Made by a program: the position numbers and the translations under genes. A stretch of DNA of 64,000 nt, taken from positions 16,774 through 80,773 of the forward strand of contig PLXC01000162.1 of assembly GCA_003151275.1 (NCBI GenBank), written 5' to 3'. Positions within the stretch are counted from its first letter, which is position 1; each line of letters starts with the position of its first letter. The notes beneath the pieces are model-generated. The model saw nothing but the letters and a program-made list of their open reading frames with translations, made no database searches and had not been told where the DNA came from. Source of the stretch: Candidatus Melainabacteria bacterium. GTDB taxonomy: Bacteria; Cyanobacteriota; Vampirovibrionia; Obscuribacterales; Obscuribacteraceae. Of the stretch, positions 36,377-46,728 are shown one piece after another.

Positions 36377-37546
36377 ATGAGCGTCTACTTGGACAACAGC
36401 GCCACGACGCGCGTCAGAGAAGAAGTTATAGAGGCAATGCAGCCTTATCTTTGTGATAGGTGGGGCAATCCTTCTTCCATACATCGCATGGGTCGCCAAG
36501 CGAGAGCGGCCATCGACACCGCTCGGCAACAAGTCGCTGATCTAATTGGAGCCCATGCTAGCGAGATTCACTTCACGCCCTGTGGAACGTACAGCAACAA
36601 CGTAGCGATCCTGGGACGCGCACGTTATGTGGAAGAAAATCAACTCGGTCGCCATCTGATCACGTCTTGCATAGAACATTCATCTGGACTCGGACCATCG
36701 CGCCATCTCGAGTCTCGCGGATGGAGAGTTAGTTACTTGCATGTTGACAAAGAAGGCTTCGTAGATCTCGATGAACTGCGCGCTTCCATAACACCTGAGA
36801 CAAGTATCATCTCTTTGATGTACGCAAATAATGAAGTTGGCACCGTGCAACCGATTGAGGAAATTGCCAGGATCGCGCAAGAGAAAAACATTTTCTATCA
36901 CACCGATGCAGTCCAAGCGGCAGGAAAGATTGCCCTCGATGTCCGCTCATTGCCTGCACAAACAATGAGCTTGTCCGGTCACAAGTTCCATGCTCCTAAG
37001 GGCATTGGTGTTCTGTACGTGCGAAAAGAGGCACAGATGTTGCCGATCATTTTTGGTGGTGGACAGGAAAGGGGTGTATTTCCAGGCACTGAGAATTTGG
37101 CCAGCATTGTCGCTATCGGTAAAGCGGCAGAATTGGCCGCAGAGCATCTGGAAGAGAATTCAAAAAGACTGCGCAGAATCCAAGAAATCTTGATCCAAAA
37201 ATTGACCGCTGTCGATTGCGTCAGACTGACCGGGGCTCAAGACTTAAACCGACGCATTCCAGGACACGTCAGCGTCATTGTCCAGGGCACCGTTGGCGAA
37301 CAATTAGTCAACGACGCAGATTTTAAAGGCATTTGTATTTCTAGTGTTTCAGCCTGCAGTTCAAGCGCACTTGATCCGTCACACGTATTGAGCTGTATTG
37401 GATTTCCACGAGAAGATGTGATGGGTTCGGCACGAATAACAGCAGGCTGTTTTAATACCATTGAAGAGTGTGAAAAAGCGGCACAAGTGCTCAGTGAGTT
37501 ATTTGCAAAACGTGCTGCCCAAAACAGTATAGTAGCTCCTGTCTGA
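36377..37546 (+). CDS. Cysteine desulfurase (NifS/IscS family)
   Basis: A 389-residue class V aminotransferase-fold PLP enzyme that takes sulfur from cysteine for Fe-S clusters and thio-modifications. It starts MSVYLDNSATTRVREEVIEAM, cited as VYLDNSATTRVREEV. It has NPSSIHRMGRQA, the CIEHSS histidine region, YANNEVGTVQPIEEI, HTDAVQAAGK, the PLP lysine 203 in SLSGHKFHAPKG and the catalytic Cys327 in SSVSACSSSALDPSHVL. The short active-site loop fits the NifS/IscS group better than SufS. The ATG at 36377 fits homology, and the frame is open for 16 further codons. No iscU or regulator is adjacent. Confidence 0.93.
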   Translation: MSVYLDNSATTRVREEVIEAMQPYLCDRWGNPSSIHRMGRQARAAIDTARQQVADLIGAHASEIHFTPCGTYSNNVAILGRARYVEENQLGRHLITSCIEHSSGLGPSRHLESRGWRVSYLHVDKEGFVDLDELRASITPETSIISLMYANNEVGTVQPIEEIARIAQEKNIFYHTDAVQAAGKIALDVRSLPAQTMSLSGHKFHAPKGIGVLYVRKEAQMLPIIFGGGQERGVFPGTENLASIVAIGKAAELAAEHLEENSKRLRRIQEILIQKLTAVDCVRLTGAQDLNRRIPGHVSVIVQGTVGEQLVNDADFKGICISSVSACSSSALDPSHVLSCIGFPREDVMGSARITAGCFNTIEECEKAAQVLSELFAKRAAQNSIVAPV

Positions 37547-37825
37547 TTAAAATTTGGTCCGATATATTCAGCTTGCGGCGCTCTGCTTTTCAGCGCTGCG
37601 CCTCGAACTATGTTACGTGGAAGTTTTGGCAAACCTTTGGCAGCGAAGATTAAACCCGCACTGCATATGGTGCGCCGCGACTCAGTTCGGACAAGAAGGC
37701 TTCGGCGCCCAAAAAACTCATTGGCAGTTAGGAACGCGCAGCAGGGTTATTGCCGCGCCCTTCAAATTTCGAAACTCGAATGGTTTGTCAGGTGGTTATC
37801 AGGCGCCGGGCGTCATCGTACAATA

Positions 37826-39352
37826 ATGCGGTCTACATCCAGATTATCAAAGCCTTTGGTACTTCCAATCGTGAACCCGGCGAATTTAACCATCGGTCAG
37901 AAAGGCTGGATCCTGATTACGATACCGCTTGTGTTTGAAATAGTAATCGCATCCTCACTGTGGCTTTTGTTTATTCAAGCTGATCATAAAGCGGTGCAGT
38001 TATCTTATTCTCGCGACATTATTTTGAATCTGGGAAATCTCTCTGCCTTATTGCTCGAAGCCGGCGGTTCGATGTTGACATATGCATATACGAGCAAGCC
38101 GAGTCTGGTTGCGGCCAGTCGACACAGTGAAGAAGAGTGCACGAAAGCGCTGAACAATTTGTTGCGTGTCGCCAACTTAGCTGGTCGAGATGCAGGCGAA
38201 TATTCGCAATTGAAAAACACTATAACGGGCGCCATACGCTCCCTGCAGAAATATGAAAGCTCCGATCAAAGTGTTGGCATGCTTAGCCGCGTAAATTCTC
38301 TGCGGAAAGAACTTCAAGTAGTGCATCAAAATTTGAAAATCATAATCGATCACCTCAGCGAAATTGAGAAACAAATAGAACGAAAAGAGACTGAGGCAGA
38401 CAAGCAACTCAAGTCGAAAATACAATTTCTTTTGATCTTCTTTATTGCAGCCAGCGTCGTTCTATCTGCGCTGTTGGCACGATTTTTCTTTTCCAACATT
38501 GCCTTACGGATAAGTAAAATCGAAGAGAATTCAAGACGTGTCGGTTTCCGAGACGAACTGCCGCCGGCACTAACTGGCGATGACGAGCTGGCGAGACTTG
38601 ATCGGACCTTGCATCAGGCCGCCAATGACCTTGCTGCTTCTGAACGTAAGAAACAAATGATGGTGGCAATGATCAGCCATGATTTGCGTTCTCCGCTCTT
38701 GTCCTTGCAGGGAACGCTCGCCCTTTTATTGGCAGGGGCGTGTGGAGTGATGCCAGAAAAAGCTCAAACGCGCCTTGAGAAGGCTGAAAAAAGCTTGGAG
38801 AGGTTGATAGCGATGATCACAGATTTTCTTGATCTGGAAAAATTTAGCGCTTCAGATGCGGTGATCAGCTTGAACCTGACTGACACTAAATTTCAAAAAC
38901 TGTTTGACGAAACTATGCTTTCTGTAGAAATGCTTGCGGAAGAGTCCTCTGTAAAAATCATCTGTTCCGGTGGAGAGGTCACTTTTGCTATCGACATGAA
39001 TTTGATGGTCAGGCTGTTTAGTAACTTGCTCTCAAACGCGATAAAGTTCTCTCCTCACAACTCAACCATTGAAGTGCACGCACAAAATGACTCCAGTGGC
39101 GTATTCATTACCGTAACAGATCATGGTTGCGGCATCGACTCAAACTCGCTAGATTTTCTCTTCGAACCTTTTTTTCAGACCAGGGAAGGCTCGAGACAGG
39201 AAAATAGTTCAGGATTAGGTCTTGCAGTTTGTCGAGAAATAGCCAGAAGACACAAAGGGGAAATCACAGTGCGTAGCAAAGTTGGTGTGGGCACTGAGTT
39301 TCGAGTATCAATTCCGAATCTTGGCGCAACGGTTGAATCCAAGATTAGTTAG
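37826..39352 (+). CDS. Membrane sensor histidine kinase
   Basis: A 508-residue kinase. TM1 is ILITIPLVFEIVIASSLWLLFI (cited as PLVFEIVIASSLWLLF, about 28-50). The sensor part is helical, about 150 residues, resembling CHASE3-type four-helix sensors. TM2 is LLIFFIAASVVLSALLARFFF (about 205-225), followed by a HAMP-like linker. HisKA carries His285 in AMISHDLRSPLLSLQG. HATPase_c has LLSNAIKFSP (N box), DHGCGIDSNSLDFLFEPFFQ (G1 and F) and SSGLGLAVCREIARRHKG (G2). I choose the ATG at 37826; the frame is open for 72 codons more with a non-membrane, Arg-rich translation. Its stop overlaps a convergent 36-codon receiver remnant. Confidence 0.9.
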   Translation: MRSTSRLSKPLVLPIVNPANLTIGQKGWILITIPLVFEIVIASSLWLLFIQADHKAVQLSYSRDIILNLGNLSALLLEAGGSMLTYAYTSKPSLVAASRHSEEECTKALNNLLRVANLAGRDAGEYSQLKNTITGAIRSLQKYESSDQSVGMLSRVNSLRKELQVVHQNLKIIIDHLSEIEKQIERKETEADKQLKSKIQFLLIFFIAASVVLSALLARFFFSNIALRISKIEENSRRVGFRDELPPALTGDDELARLDRTLHQAANDLAASERKKQMMVAMISHDLRSPLLSLQGTLALLLAGACGVMPEKAQTRLEKAEKSLERLIAMITDFLDLEKFSASDAVISLNLTDTKFQKLFDETMLSVEMLAEESSVKIICSGGEVTFAIDMNLMVRLFSNLLSNAIKFSPHNSTIEVHAQNDSSGVFITVTDHGCGIDSNSLDFLFEPFFQTREGSRQENSSGLGLAVCREIARRHKGEITVRSKVGVGTEFRVSIPNLGATVESKIS

Positions 39353-39459
39353 AAGCCTCCCTCAGGGCGAAGGTTGACTGAGTGTTTTTCGGCTTGCAGC
39401 CACGATTTCAGGACATCAACGGATTCATGATCGTCGTCCACTATTAGAATTTTGACCAT
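39349..39459 (-). pseudogene. Truncated response-regulator receiver fragment (36 codons)
   Basis: The minus strand from ATG at 39459 reads MVKILIVDDDHESVDVLKSW and continues LQAEKHSVNLRPEGGF, then TAA at 39349-39351. This is the first beta strand, acidic pocket (DDD) and first helix of a receiver domain, ending where the second helix would start. The phospho-acceptor and the rest of the domain are missing. The stop overlaps the histidine kinase stop on the other strand. GGA lies about eight bases upstream of the ATG. I read it as the remnant of a response regulator cut off by rearrangement. Confidence 0.75.
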
Positions 39460-39499
39460 ACAGCAAATCCGCAGAGTGGTTGGAGTTTAGTTGCAGGGG

Positions 39500-40282
39500 C
39501 TAAATTCCAGCACCGTGCAAAAATATGTCCACAGCATCGGAAGATGCATTAACAGAGACAGGTGCATGTCCGATATGAACAACGTTACCTGAATGAGAGG
39601 GGCGCTTTACGCCGGTTGTTGTTGGTTCGAACATCGGTACCGCCTGGATGCGTTCGACGTGCTTTTCCAGTTTTGCCAGCTTGTCGCGCAGACATTTAAT
39701 TGCCTCAGCTTCGATATCCGGCACTGGATCGCTGACGCGCACTCCTTCACGAAATATGACTCGACCCGGCACGCCAACGACGATGCAATCATCTGGAACT
39801 TCTTTGAGCAAAATGGAACCGGAAGCAACTTGAACGTTGTTGCCGACGATAAAGCCACCGAGTATCTGTGCTCCGCTGCCGACGACAACTGAATTGCCGA
39901 GTGTCGGATGTCGCTTGGTATCGCGTGAGAGTGCGCCCATCCGAGCAGCAGCTTGCGCCCCCAGCGTCACCCCTTGATAGAGCACGCAGTCATCGCCGAT
40001 TTCGGTGGTTTCACCAATGACGACACCCAACCCATGGTCGATGAATAACCTGCTGCCAATTTTTGCACCAGGATGAATCTCAATGCCGGTCAAAAACCGG
40101 CCGAATTGTGAGAAGCTGCGAGCAAAAAGACGGACGGTTTTGTTCTTTGTTTGCCACAATCGATGAGCCAATCTATACAGCAGAATGGCGTGAAACCCGG
40201 GATAACAGAGGAAAACTTCTGCTCGGCTGCGTGCTGCCGGATCTTTCATCAGGATGTTCTCTACTTCTTCCCTTACGCTCAT
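39500..40282 (-). CDS. cysE: Serine O-acetyltransferase
   Basis: A 260-residue enzyme making O-acetylserine from serine and acetyl-CoA, the first step of cysteine synthesis. The N-terminal helical part has DPAARSRAEVFLCYPGFHAILLYRLAH, cited as YPGFHAILLYRLAHRLW. The left-handed beta-helix has GIEIHPGAKIGSRLFIDHG, GVVIGETTEIGDDCVLYQGV, KRHPTLGNSVVVGSGAQILG and VVGVPGRV. A C-terminal extension of about 70 residues after the hexapeptide repeats is longer than in Escherichia coli and ends hydrophobic. GAGG lies eight bases before the ATG at 40282. The cysteine synthase gene ends 113 bases upstream on the same strand, so the two may be co-transcribed. Confidence 0.95.
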   Translation of the reverse strand: MSVREEVENILMKDPAARSRAEVFLCYPGFHAILLYRLAHRLWQTKNKTVRLFARSFSQFGRFLTGIEIHPGAKIGSRLFIDHGLGVVIGETTEIGDDCVLYQGVTLGAQAAARMGALSRDTKRHPTLGNSVVVGSGAQILGGFIVGNNVQVASGSILLKEVPDDCIVVGVPGRVIFREGVRVSDPVPDIEAEAIKCLRDKLAKLEKHVERIQAVPMFEPTTTGVKRPSHSGNVVHIGHAPVSVNASSDAVDIFLHGAGI

Positions 40283-40394
40283 AAACTTCGCCTCGATCTC
40301 TATGTTGATGCTGCTTTATGTTTGACTACTCTGTCCGGATTGCTCTTTATCCCAACCGCTCCTCATCACGACTGCGTTTTATGAGGATCAGCCT

Positions 40395-41408
40395 CTATGT
40401 CGACGCAGTCACTGGTTCTTGAGGCACGCTCGCGTTAGCGGTGGCCACTTCTGGCACCAAATCAGCAAAGAGCGCCGTAGAAAGGTATCGCTCTCCGGTG
40501 CTTGGCAAAATAATAACTATCATCTTGCCTTTATTCTCGGGGCGTTTAGCAATTTCCACTGCAGCAAAGGCTGCTGCACCACTACTGATACCACACAAGA
40601 GTCCCTCTTCAGCGGCCAAGCGCCTCCCCCATTCCAGAGCCTGATCGTTTGTCACTTGAAACACTTCGTCGATTACTGAAAGGTCCAAAACACTTGGCAC
40701 AAAACCGGCGCCGATGCCTTGAATTTTGTGAGGTCCAGGCTTCAGAGGTACACCTTGCAGAGTTTGAGTCAGAACCGGGCTGTCAGTTGGTTCTAAGGCA
40801 ATTATCTGCACACTCGGCTTTCTTTCTTTCAAAACTTGACCGACACCAGTTATGGTGCCACCGGTGCCGACACCAGCAATGAAAATATCGACCTTGCCTT
40901 CAGTGTCACGCCAAATTTCCTCAGCCGTTGTCTCACGATGAATTTTGGGATTGGCTGGATTATCGAATTGTTGGGGCATGAACGAATTCGGGGTTGTAGC
41001 TAGAAGTTCAGTAGCTTTATTGATCGCCCCGCGCATACCTTCGGCTCCAGGAGTAAGAACCAGTTCAGCTCCCAACGCAGCCAAAAGCTTTCGTCGCTCA
41101 ACTGACATAGTGTCAGGCATAGTCAAAATCAACTTGTATTGTCTGGCGGCGGCGACAAAGGCAAGCGCTATACCAGTGTTCCCGGAAGTCGGCTCGATTA
41201 AGGTGGTATGCCCCCTTTTGATCAATCCAGCCTTTTCCGCTTCATTAATCATCGATATGCCGATCCTGTCTTTCACAGAACCGAGCGGATTGTGCGATTC
41301 AAGCTTCGCAGCAATGATCGTATCGCCTGGCAATGAGGCGGTAAGCCGATTTAGTCGCACCATGGGCGTATTGCCGATCAATTCAGTGACATCTTTAGCA
41401 ATGGGCAT
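40395..41408 (-). CDS. cysK: Cysteine synthase A (O-acetylserine sulfhydrylase)
   Basis: A 337-residue fold-type II PLP enzyme that makes cysteine from O-acetylserine and sulfide. It begins [16 protein letters not shown]. The PLP lysine is in [12 protein letters not shown] (about residue 47), the substrate loop is [13 protein letters not shown], the phosphate clamp [15 protein letters not shown] and the [15 protein letters not shown] segment is typical of Cys[13 protein letters not shown] and [11 protein letters not shown] end the family motifs. GGAG stands eight bases before the ATG at 41408. It is followed by cysE. A second, CBS-type enzyme of the same fold lies at 18773-20209. Confidence 0.95.
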   Translation of the reverse strand: MPIAKDVTELIGNTPMVRLNRLTASLPGDTIIAAKLESHNPLGSVKDRIGISMINEAEKAGLIKRGHTTLIEPTSGNTGIALAFVAAARQYKLILTMPDTMSVERRKLLAALGAELVLTPGAEGMRGAINKATELLATTPNSFMPQQFDNPANPKIHRETTAEEIWRDTEGKVDIFIAGVGTGGTITGVGQVLKERKPSVQIIALEPTDSPVLTQTLQGVPLKPGPHKIQGIGAGFVPSVLDLSVIDEVFQVTNDQALEWGRRLAAEEGLLCGISSGAAAFAAVEIAKRPENKGKMIVIILPSTGERYLSTALFADLVPEVATANASVPQEPVTAST

Positions 41409-41507
41409 GCGTTGAGCTCCTGCAGTTGCGAAACGTGATAATTATCCGTCGCGTGCCTTATACTTTAAGCAATTTTTTTCAAATATAACGATATTGCTTG
41501 CTTAGAA

Positions 41508-42476
41508 TTATGGGGACAGACAGCGTTCAAGGTCGGCACGTAGTTGTTCTTTCTCGTTAGGCGCGACGCCGACGTGAACAGCTTGGACTATGCCACTTTT
41601 ATCAATTACAACGGTCTGCGGAAGCGCCTCAACGAGGAAAGCCGAATCCACTCTCAGTGAGCCAGCCACTCCTTTCAGATCGATTTTTAGAGCCTGCAGG
41701 TAGTTTTTAGATAATTGCGGATCTTCGTCTCCAGCTATTGCGTATACAGCGACGCCTCGTTCTCTAAAATCATGAGCGATTTGCGCCAGGATTGGCAAAC
41801 TTGTCCGACAAGGACCGCACCAGGTAGCCCAGAAATCCAGCAGCACAACAGATTTCCCCTTCAAAGAGGAAAGCATCACGGGCTCACCGTCAAAGGTTTT
41901 TAGCAACACGTCAGGGGCTGGCTTGTGGACAAGTTGTTCAGCCGGATAATGCTTTTTAAATATGCCAATGAGCATCATAATTAATGCCGTGACAAGGAGC
42001 ATAAACGTAGCAACGAAAATCGATTGCACGATTACGGCGCGCAGAAGCGGAATGCCATGCGCCATCCTCAGTCCAATAACAGCCAGACAGCAAGCCCAGA
42101 TTAAGCCAATCGGAGCAGTGTAAGGCGAAGACAAAAAGACTAGCGGTGCGCACGAATATGCGCCGACGATGAAAATTCTTTTGAAGGTGGCCTTGCCGCC
42201 AAACACTCGTCCCAACTTCGCTGCAGCGAAGGCGTATAAACAAACTACGGCGAGAGCGAGCACGGAATAGGATGGAAACGATTTGGCAAGCGCTTCGGCG
42301 ATCAAAAGTGGTGGCAAAGTGCGGTCGCTAGCGACCCGAATCAGTGAAAAGATGAACGTCATAACGACGACAAAAAATACGGACCAAGGGAGCTTCTGTT
42401 CCATTAAGGCTGCAGCAAAAAACCGGCTTGGCTTAGTAATCAGAAGAAGATATTTTTCGGCCGTCTTAAAGTGCAT
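41508..42476 (-). CDS. Membrane protein: Yip1-like domain fused to TlpA/ResA thioredoxin domain
   Basis: A 322-residue protein. The N-terminal 180 residues hold about five membrane segments in Yip1-domain style: KPSRFFAAALMEQKLPWSVF, LAVVCLYAFAAAKLGRVFGG, FIVGAYSCAPLVFL and VATFMLLVTALIMMLIGIF. The C-terminal 140 residues are a TlpA-type thioredoxin domain with VVLLDFWATWCGPCRTSLPI (CxxC about residues 219-222) and VEALPQTVVIDKSG with the cis-proline. It would reduce disulfides on the outer face of the membrane, for example in cytochrome maturation. The Yip1-TlpA fusion is unusual. The annotation of the membrane part is by pattern. Confidence 0.85.
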   Translation of the reverse strand: MHFKTAEKYLLLITKPSRFFAAALMEQKLPWSVFFVVVMTFIFSLIRVASDRTLPPLLIAEALAKSFPSYSVLALAVVCLYAFAAAKLGRVFGGKATFKRIFIVGAYSCAPLVFLSSPYTAPIGLIWACCLAVIGLRMAHGIPLLRAVIVQSIFVATFMLLVTALIMMLIGIFKKHYPAEQLVHKPAPDVLLKTFDGEPVMLSSLKGKSVVLLDFWATWCGPCRTSLPILAQIAHDFRERGVAVYAIAGDEDPQLSKNYLQALKIDLKGVAGSLRVDSAFLVEALPQTVVIDKSGIVQAVHVGVAPNEKEQLRADLERCLSP

Positions 42477-42559
42477 ATTAATCGATCAAATAAAAATCAG
42501 TATCACGAGTGATGGCACCATCGCGGCGTCAACCTGCGATCCGAAACTTATTTCTCGAT

Positions 42560-42877
42560 TTATTCTTCGCCGGCGTTTTCTTGTTCGCTCTGACGCGCCA
42601 ATTCTTCAACGTGAGCGACGACACGCTCAAACTCGTCATCGCTTTCAATTGTTTGGAAAATTGATTGATCTTCTCGTTGGATTAAGCGCATGATGACGAG
42701 CGAGCCGTCTTCTTCTTCAGCGCTTTCGTTTTTCACATCACCCATCTTTAAGAGCAGGGCATATTCTTGATTATCAAACTCAAATATGTCAAGAATCTGA
42801 CATGAGTAAGAATGCCCGTCCTCTCCTTCAAGCGTGATCATCGCTTCTTCTTGCTGGGTCTGTGCTTCGTTATTCAT
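42560..42877 (-). CDS. DUF1292 family protein
   Basis: A 105-residue acidic protein with the DUF1292 core: ITLEGEDGHSYSCQILDIFE, then FDNQEYALLLKMGD and DGSLVIMRLIQREDQSIFQTI, cited in parts. The tail is rich in Glu and Gln. The function of the family is unknown; members are common in Firmicutes. Its start overlaps the stop of the K+ channel gene as ATGA, with GAGG seven bases upstream, so the two are translationally coupled. Confidence 0.85.
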   Translation of the reverse strand: MNNEAQTQQEEAMITLEGEDGHSYSCQILDIFEFDNQEYALLLKMGDVKNESAEEEDGSLVIMRLIQREDQSIFQTIESDDEFERVVAHVEELARQSEQENAGEE

Positions 42878-43887
42878 TGCAATTCCTCAAGTTTTTGCTT
42901 ACAGGCCAGGGCGGCAAGTGTTTTTAGCTCTTGTTCAGTACCCAAGGCTATCAATTCATCACCCTCGTGGAAGATCAATTCGGGGGAAGGATTGGTCATC
43001 AGCTTACCACTTTGATTCACCGCGAGGATCATAGCGCCTGATGTTTGTTTTATGTTTGCGTCCTTTAAGGTCAATCCAACCATGGACGACCGCTCATCAA
43101 GCTTGATTTGCTCCATGCGCAAATCGTAAGCTGAGCTATGCATAACCACGTCCAGGAATTCAGTCACTAATGGATGCGTGACAGCTGTAGCCATTCTTCG
43201 TCCACAGATCACATATGGCGAAATAACCATACTTGCTCCAGCTCTGCGCAATTTAGCTTCAGAGCCTGGATTGGCGGCTCTTGACACGATCGTGATCGCT
43301 TCATTCAAGCCCTTGGCCGACAACGCTATAAATGTATTGGCAGTGTCATCGGGCAGACAGCAGACGATACCGCTTGCTTTTTCAATTTGAGCGTCGAGCA
43401 ACACCTCATCATTTGAAGCGTCTCCAAGGAGCACCAGCAAACCTTCTCCTTCTGCCTTTCTGACGCGCTCTGGATCGGCCTCGACGATGACAAAAGGAAT
43501 TTTATTCTGACGAAAATGTTTCGTTACTTCCTGTCCAGTTCTGCCATATCCACAGACGATCTGGTGCCCAACAAGCTTGACAATTCGATGCTTCATGCGC
43601 CTAAGACCAAAGTTCAGTTCGAGAAAGATTTCTACCATGTCCGACAAGACATACAGAACTATACCGGCACCAATCAAGATCAGGACAATCGTATAAATTT
43701 TTCCCGAATCTGATAAAGCGTGAGTTTCTCCATAACCTACCGTTGTAACGGTTATTACCGTCATATAAAGCGCGTCGAGAAATTTCCAATGCTCGACCAA
43801 CATAAAGCCGGAGGTCCCTACCAAGATGAGGACCCAGAGCCGAATTATGTCGTTTAAAAAACGTTGTAAAAGAGAGCTATTCAACAA
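42874..43887 (-). CDS. Two-TM potassium channel with RCK (TrkA-N/TrkA-C) domains
   Basis: A 337-residue MthK-like K+ channel. There are two membrane helices (about 15-33 and 64-85) around the pore loop LYMTVITVTTVGYGETHALS with filter TVGYG (residues 49-53). The cytoplasmic RCK_N Rossmann domain begins VGHQIVCGYGRTGQEVTKHF (GxGxxG-type, 113-118), with an acidic VEADPERV at the end of strand 2. RCK_C (about 245-325) has LTLKDANIKQTSGAMILAV and FHEGDELIALGTEQEL. RCK domains gate by Ca2+, ATP/ADP or NAD(H). It is the first gene of a pair with the DUF1292 gene and is divergent from atpD. Confidence 0.93.
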   Translation of the reverse strand: MLNSSLLQRFLNDIIRLWVLILVGTSGFMLVEHWKFLDALYMTVITVTTVGYGETHALSDSGKIYTIVLILIGAGIVLYVLSDMVEIFLELNFGLRRMKHRIVKLVGHQIVCGYGRTGQEVTKHFRQNKIPFVIVEADPERVRKAEGEGLLVLLGDASNDEVLLDAQIEKASGIVCCLPDDTANTFIALSAKGLNEAITIVSRAANPGSEAKLRRAGASMVISPYVICGRRMATAVTHPLVTEFLDVVMHSSAYDLRMEQIKLDERSSMVGLTLKDANIKQTSGAMILAVNQSGKLMTNPSPELIFHEGDELIALGTEQELKTLAALACKQKLEELQ

Positions 43888-43976
43888 TTAAGTAAAGCCA
43901 GACAGCCTGCGCATACGAAAAGTATCATAAACGAGTGAGGCAAAGGTGCCCGTAGCATCTATCCTATAGCTGTTAA

Positions 43977-45504
<1,528 letters not shown>

Positions 45505-45517
45505 TTTGCAATCACAA

Positions 45518-46231
45518 ATGAAAAAGAAAAACCAACCAACGTCCGCAACGGCGGCAACAGAGAGTACACCAGCCAAGGTTGTCACTCGCGACATCTTCTT
45601 GTTCGGGCGCCTGGAAAATGAGATCACGCTTCCGGTTATAAAAAAACTGATCAAACTCAACAAGTTAGATTCGCAAACACCAATCAATCTATACATCAAC
45701 TCGGCAGGTGGCAACGGTTATAACGCCGATGCAATTATCGCCATGATCCATTCTTTGCAAGCAAAGGTGAATACGATCTGCTTGGGACATGCACTATCAG
45801 GTGCTTGTGAAATTCTCGCTTCGGGCACGGGGCAAAGATCCTCGTATGAGTTTGCCACCCTTATGTTTCACCAGACGCTCTGGGAAGCTGATGGTGACAT
45901 CACCAACTTGGAGATTCAAGCAGCTCAGGGACTAAGATTCCGTGAAGCACAAATAGAACTGCTGCATCGCTGCACGGGGCAAGATAAATCCGTGGTCAGA
46001 AAAGACATCGAGCGCGATCACTACATGTCGGCAGATGAGGCGCTTCAATACGGCATCATCGATGTTGTCTTGGGCCATGAACGCAAGGGTCATGTGGGCG
46101 ACGGCGGGAAACCGACAATTGTTTCGAGAAAGAAAGTAGGCGCTAAGGCTGCCCATCAAGGGTCTCAAAAGGCTGAAGCGAAGTCAGCACGCAAACTACC
46201 GGGCCGCCCTAAAACCGGCAAGGGAAGATAG
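45518..46231 (+). CDS. ClpP-family serine protease inserted between atpD and atpC
   Basis: A 237-residue S14-type protease without a signal peptide. By alignment to Escherichia coli ClpP the triad is intact: Ser94 in GHALSGACEI, His118 in LMFHQTL and Asp167 in IERDHYMSADEA, with the same 49-residue His-Asp spacing. The oxyanion loop reads NLYINSAGGNG (Ala for the usual Pro). The N-terminal 20 residues are polar and a 45-residue basic tail ends GRPKTGKGR; both exceed standard ClpP. It begins 13 bases after atpD and ends 13 bases before atpC, so it belongs to the same operon. The partner ATPase is unknown. A TTG at 45506 is an alternative start. Confidence 0.9.
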   Translation: MKKKNQPTSATAATESTPAKVVTRDIFLFGRLENEITLPVIKKLIKLNKLDSQTPINLYINSAGGNGYNADAIIAMIHSLQAKVNTICLGHALSGACEILASGTGQRSSYEFATLMFHQTLWEADGDITNLEIQAAQGLRFREAQIELLHRCTGQDKSVVRKDIERDHYMSADEALQYGIIDVVLGHERKGHVGDGGKPTIVSRKKVGAKAAHQGSQKAEAKSARKLPGRPKTGKGR

Positions 46232-46244
46232 GAGAATATTGAAT

Positions 46245-46676
46245 ATGCCTGGCACTCTTAATCTCAAAATTATCACCCCTGAACGCGTGGTTTTGGAGCA
46301 GAAAGTGGACGAGGTATCGGCTCGTGCAATTGATGGTGAATTGTCGATTTTACCTAATCACCAACCGTTGATTACGGCTCTTGCCGTAGACGTACTACGC
46401 TTCAAAAGTGACGGCGTTGAACACATTGCCGCCGTTATTGGCGGACTACTGGAAGTTGGCGAAAATCAAGTCACCGTCTTAAGCGACGTTGCTGAATTAG
46501 ACACTGAAATCGACGAAGCCCGTGCTCACGACGCTAAGGCCAAAGCTGAAGCGGAGAAGACGCAAAAAACAGACAAGCTGGACATTTATCTCTCAGAGAT
46601 GGCGATGTCTAGAGCAATTGCCCGTCTCAAAGCTGCGGAGTTGTCTAGACAACGTCGTCGTCGCAATCAACTCTAA
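46245..46676 (+). CDS. atpC: F1F0 ATP synthase subunit epsilon
   Basis: A 143-residue epsilon subunit (atpE in cyanobacterial naming). The N-terminal beta sandwich has LKIITPERVVLEQKVDEVSA, DGELSILPNHQPLITAL and VIGGLLEVGENQVTVLSDVAE. The C-terminal two-helix hairpin has IDEARAHDAKAKAEAE and AMSRAIARLKAAELSR. The subunit joins the rotor stalk and can inhibit ATP hydrolysis. GGAG ten bases before the ATG at 46245 supports that start; a TTG six bases earlier would be too close. It follows the ClpP-like gene by 13 bases. Confidence 0.96.
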   Translation: MPGTLNLKIITPERVVLEQKVDEVSARAIDGELSILPNHQPLITALAVDVLRFKSDGVEHIAAVIGGLLEVGENQVTVLSDVAELDTEIDEARAHDAKAKAEAEKTQKTDKLDIYLSEMAMSRAIARLKAAELSRQRRRRNQL

Positions 46677-46728
46677 TCGTCATCTATGCCCGATGTCTTC
46701 TTCGGCTTCGGTGTTTTCCTCTGAATCG

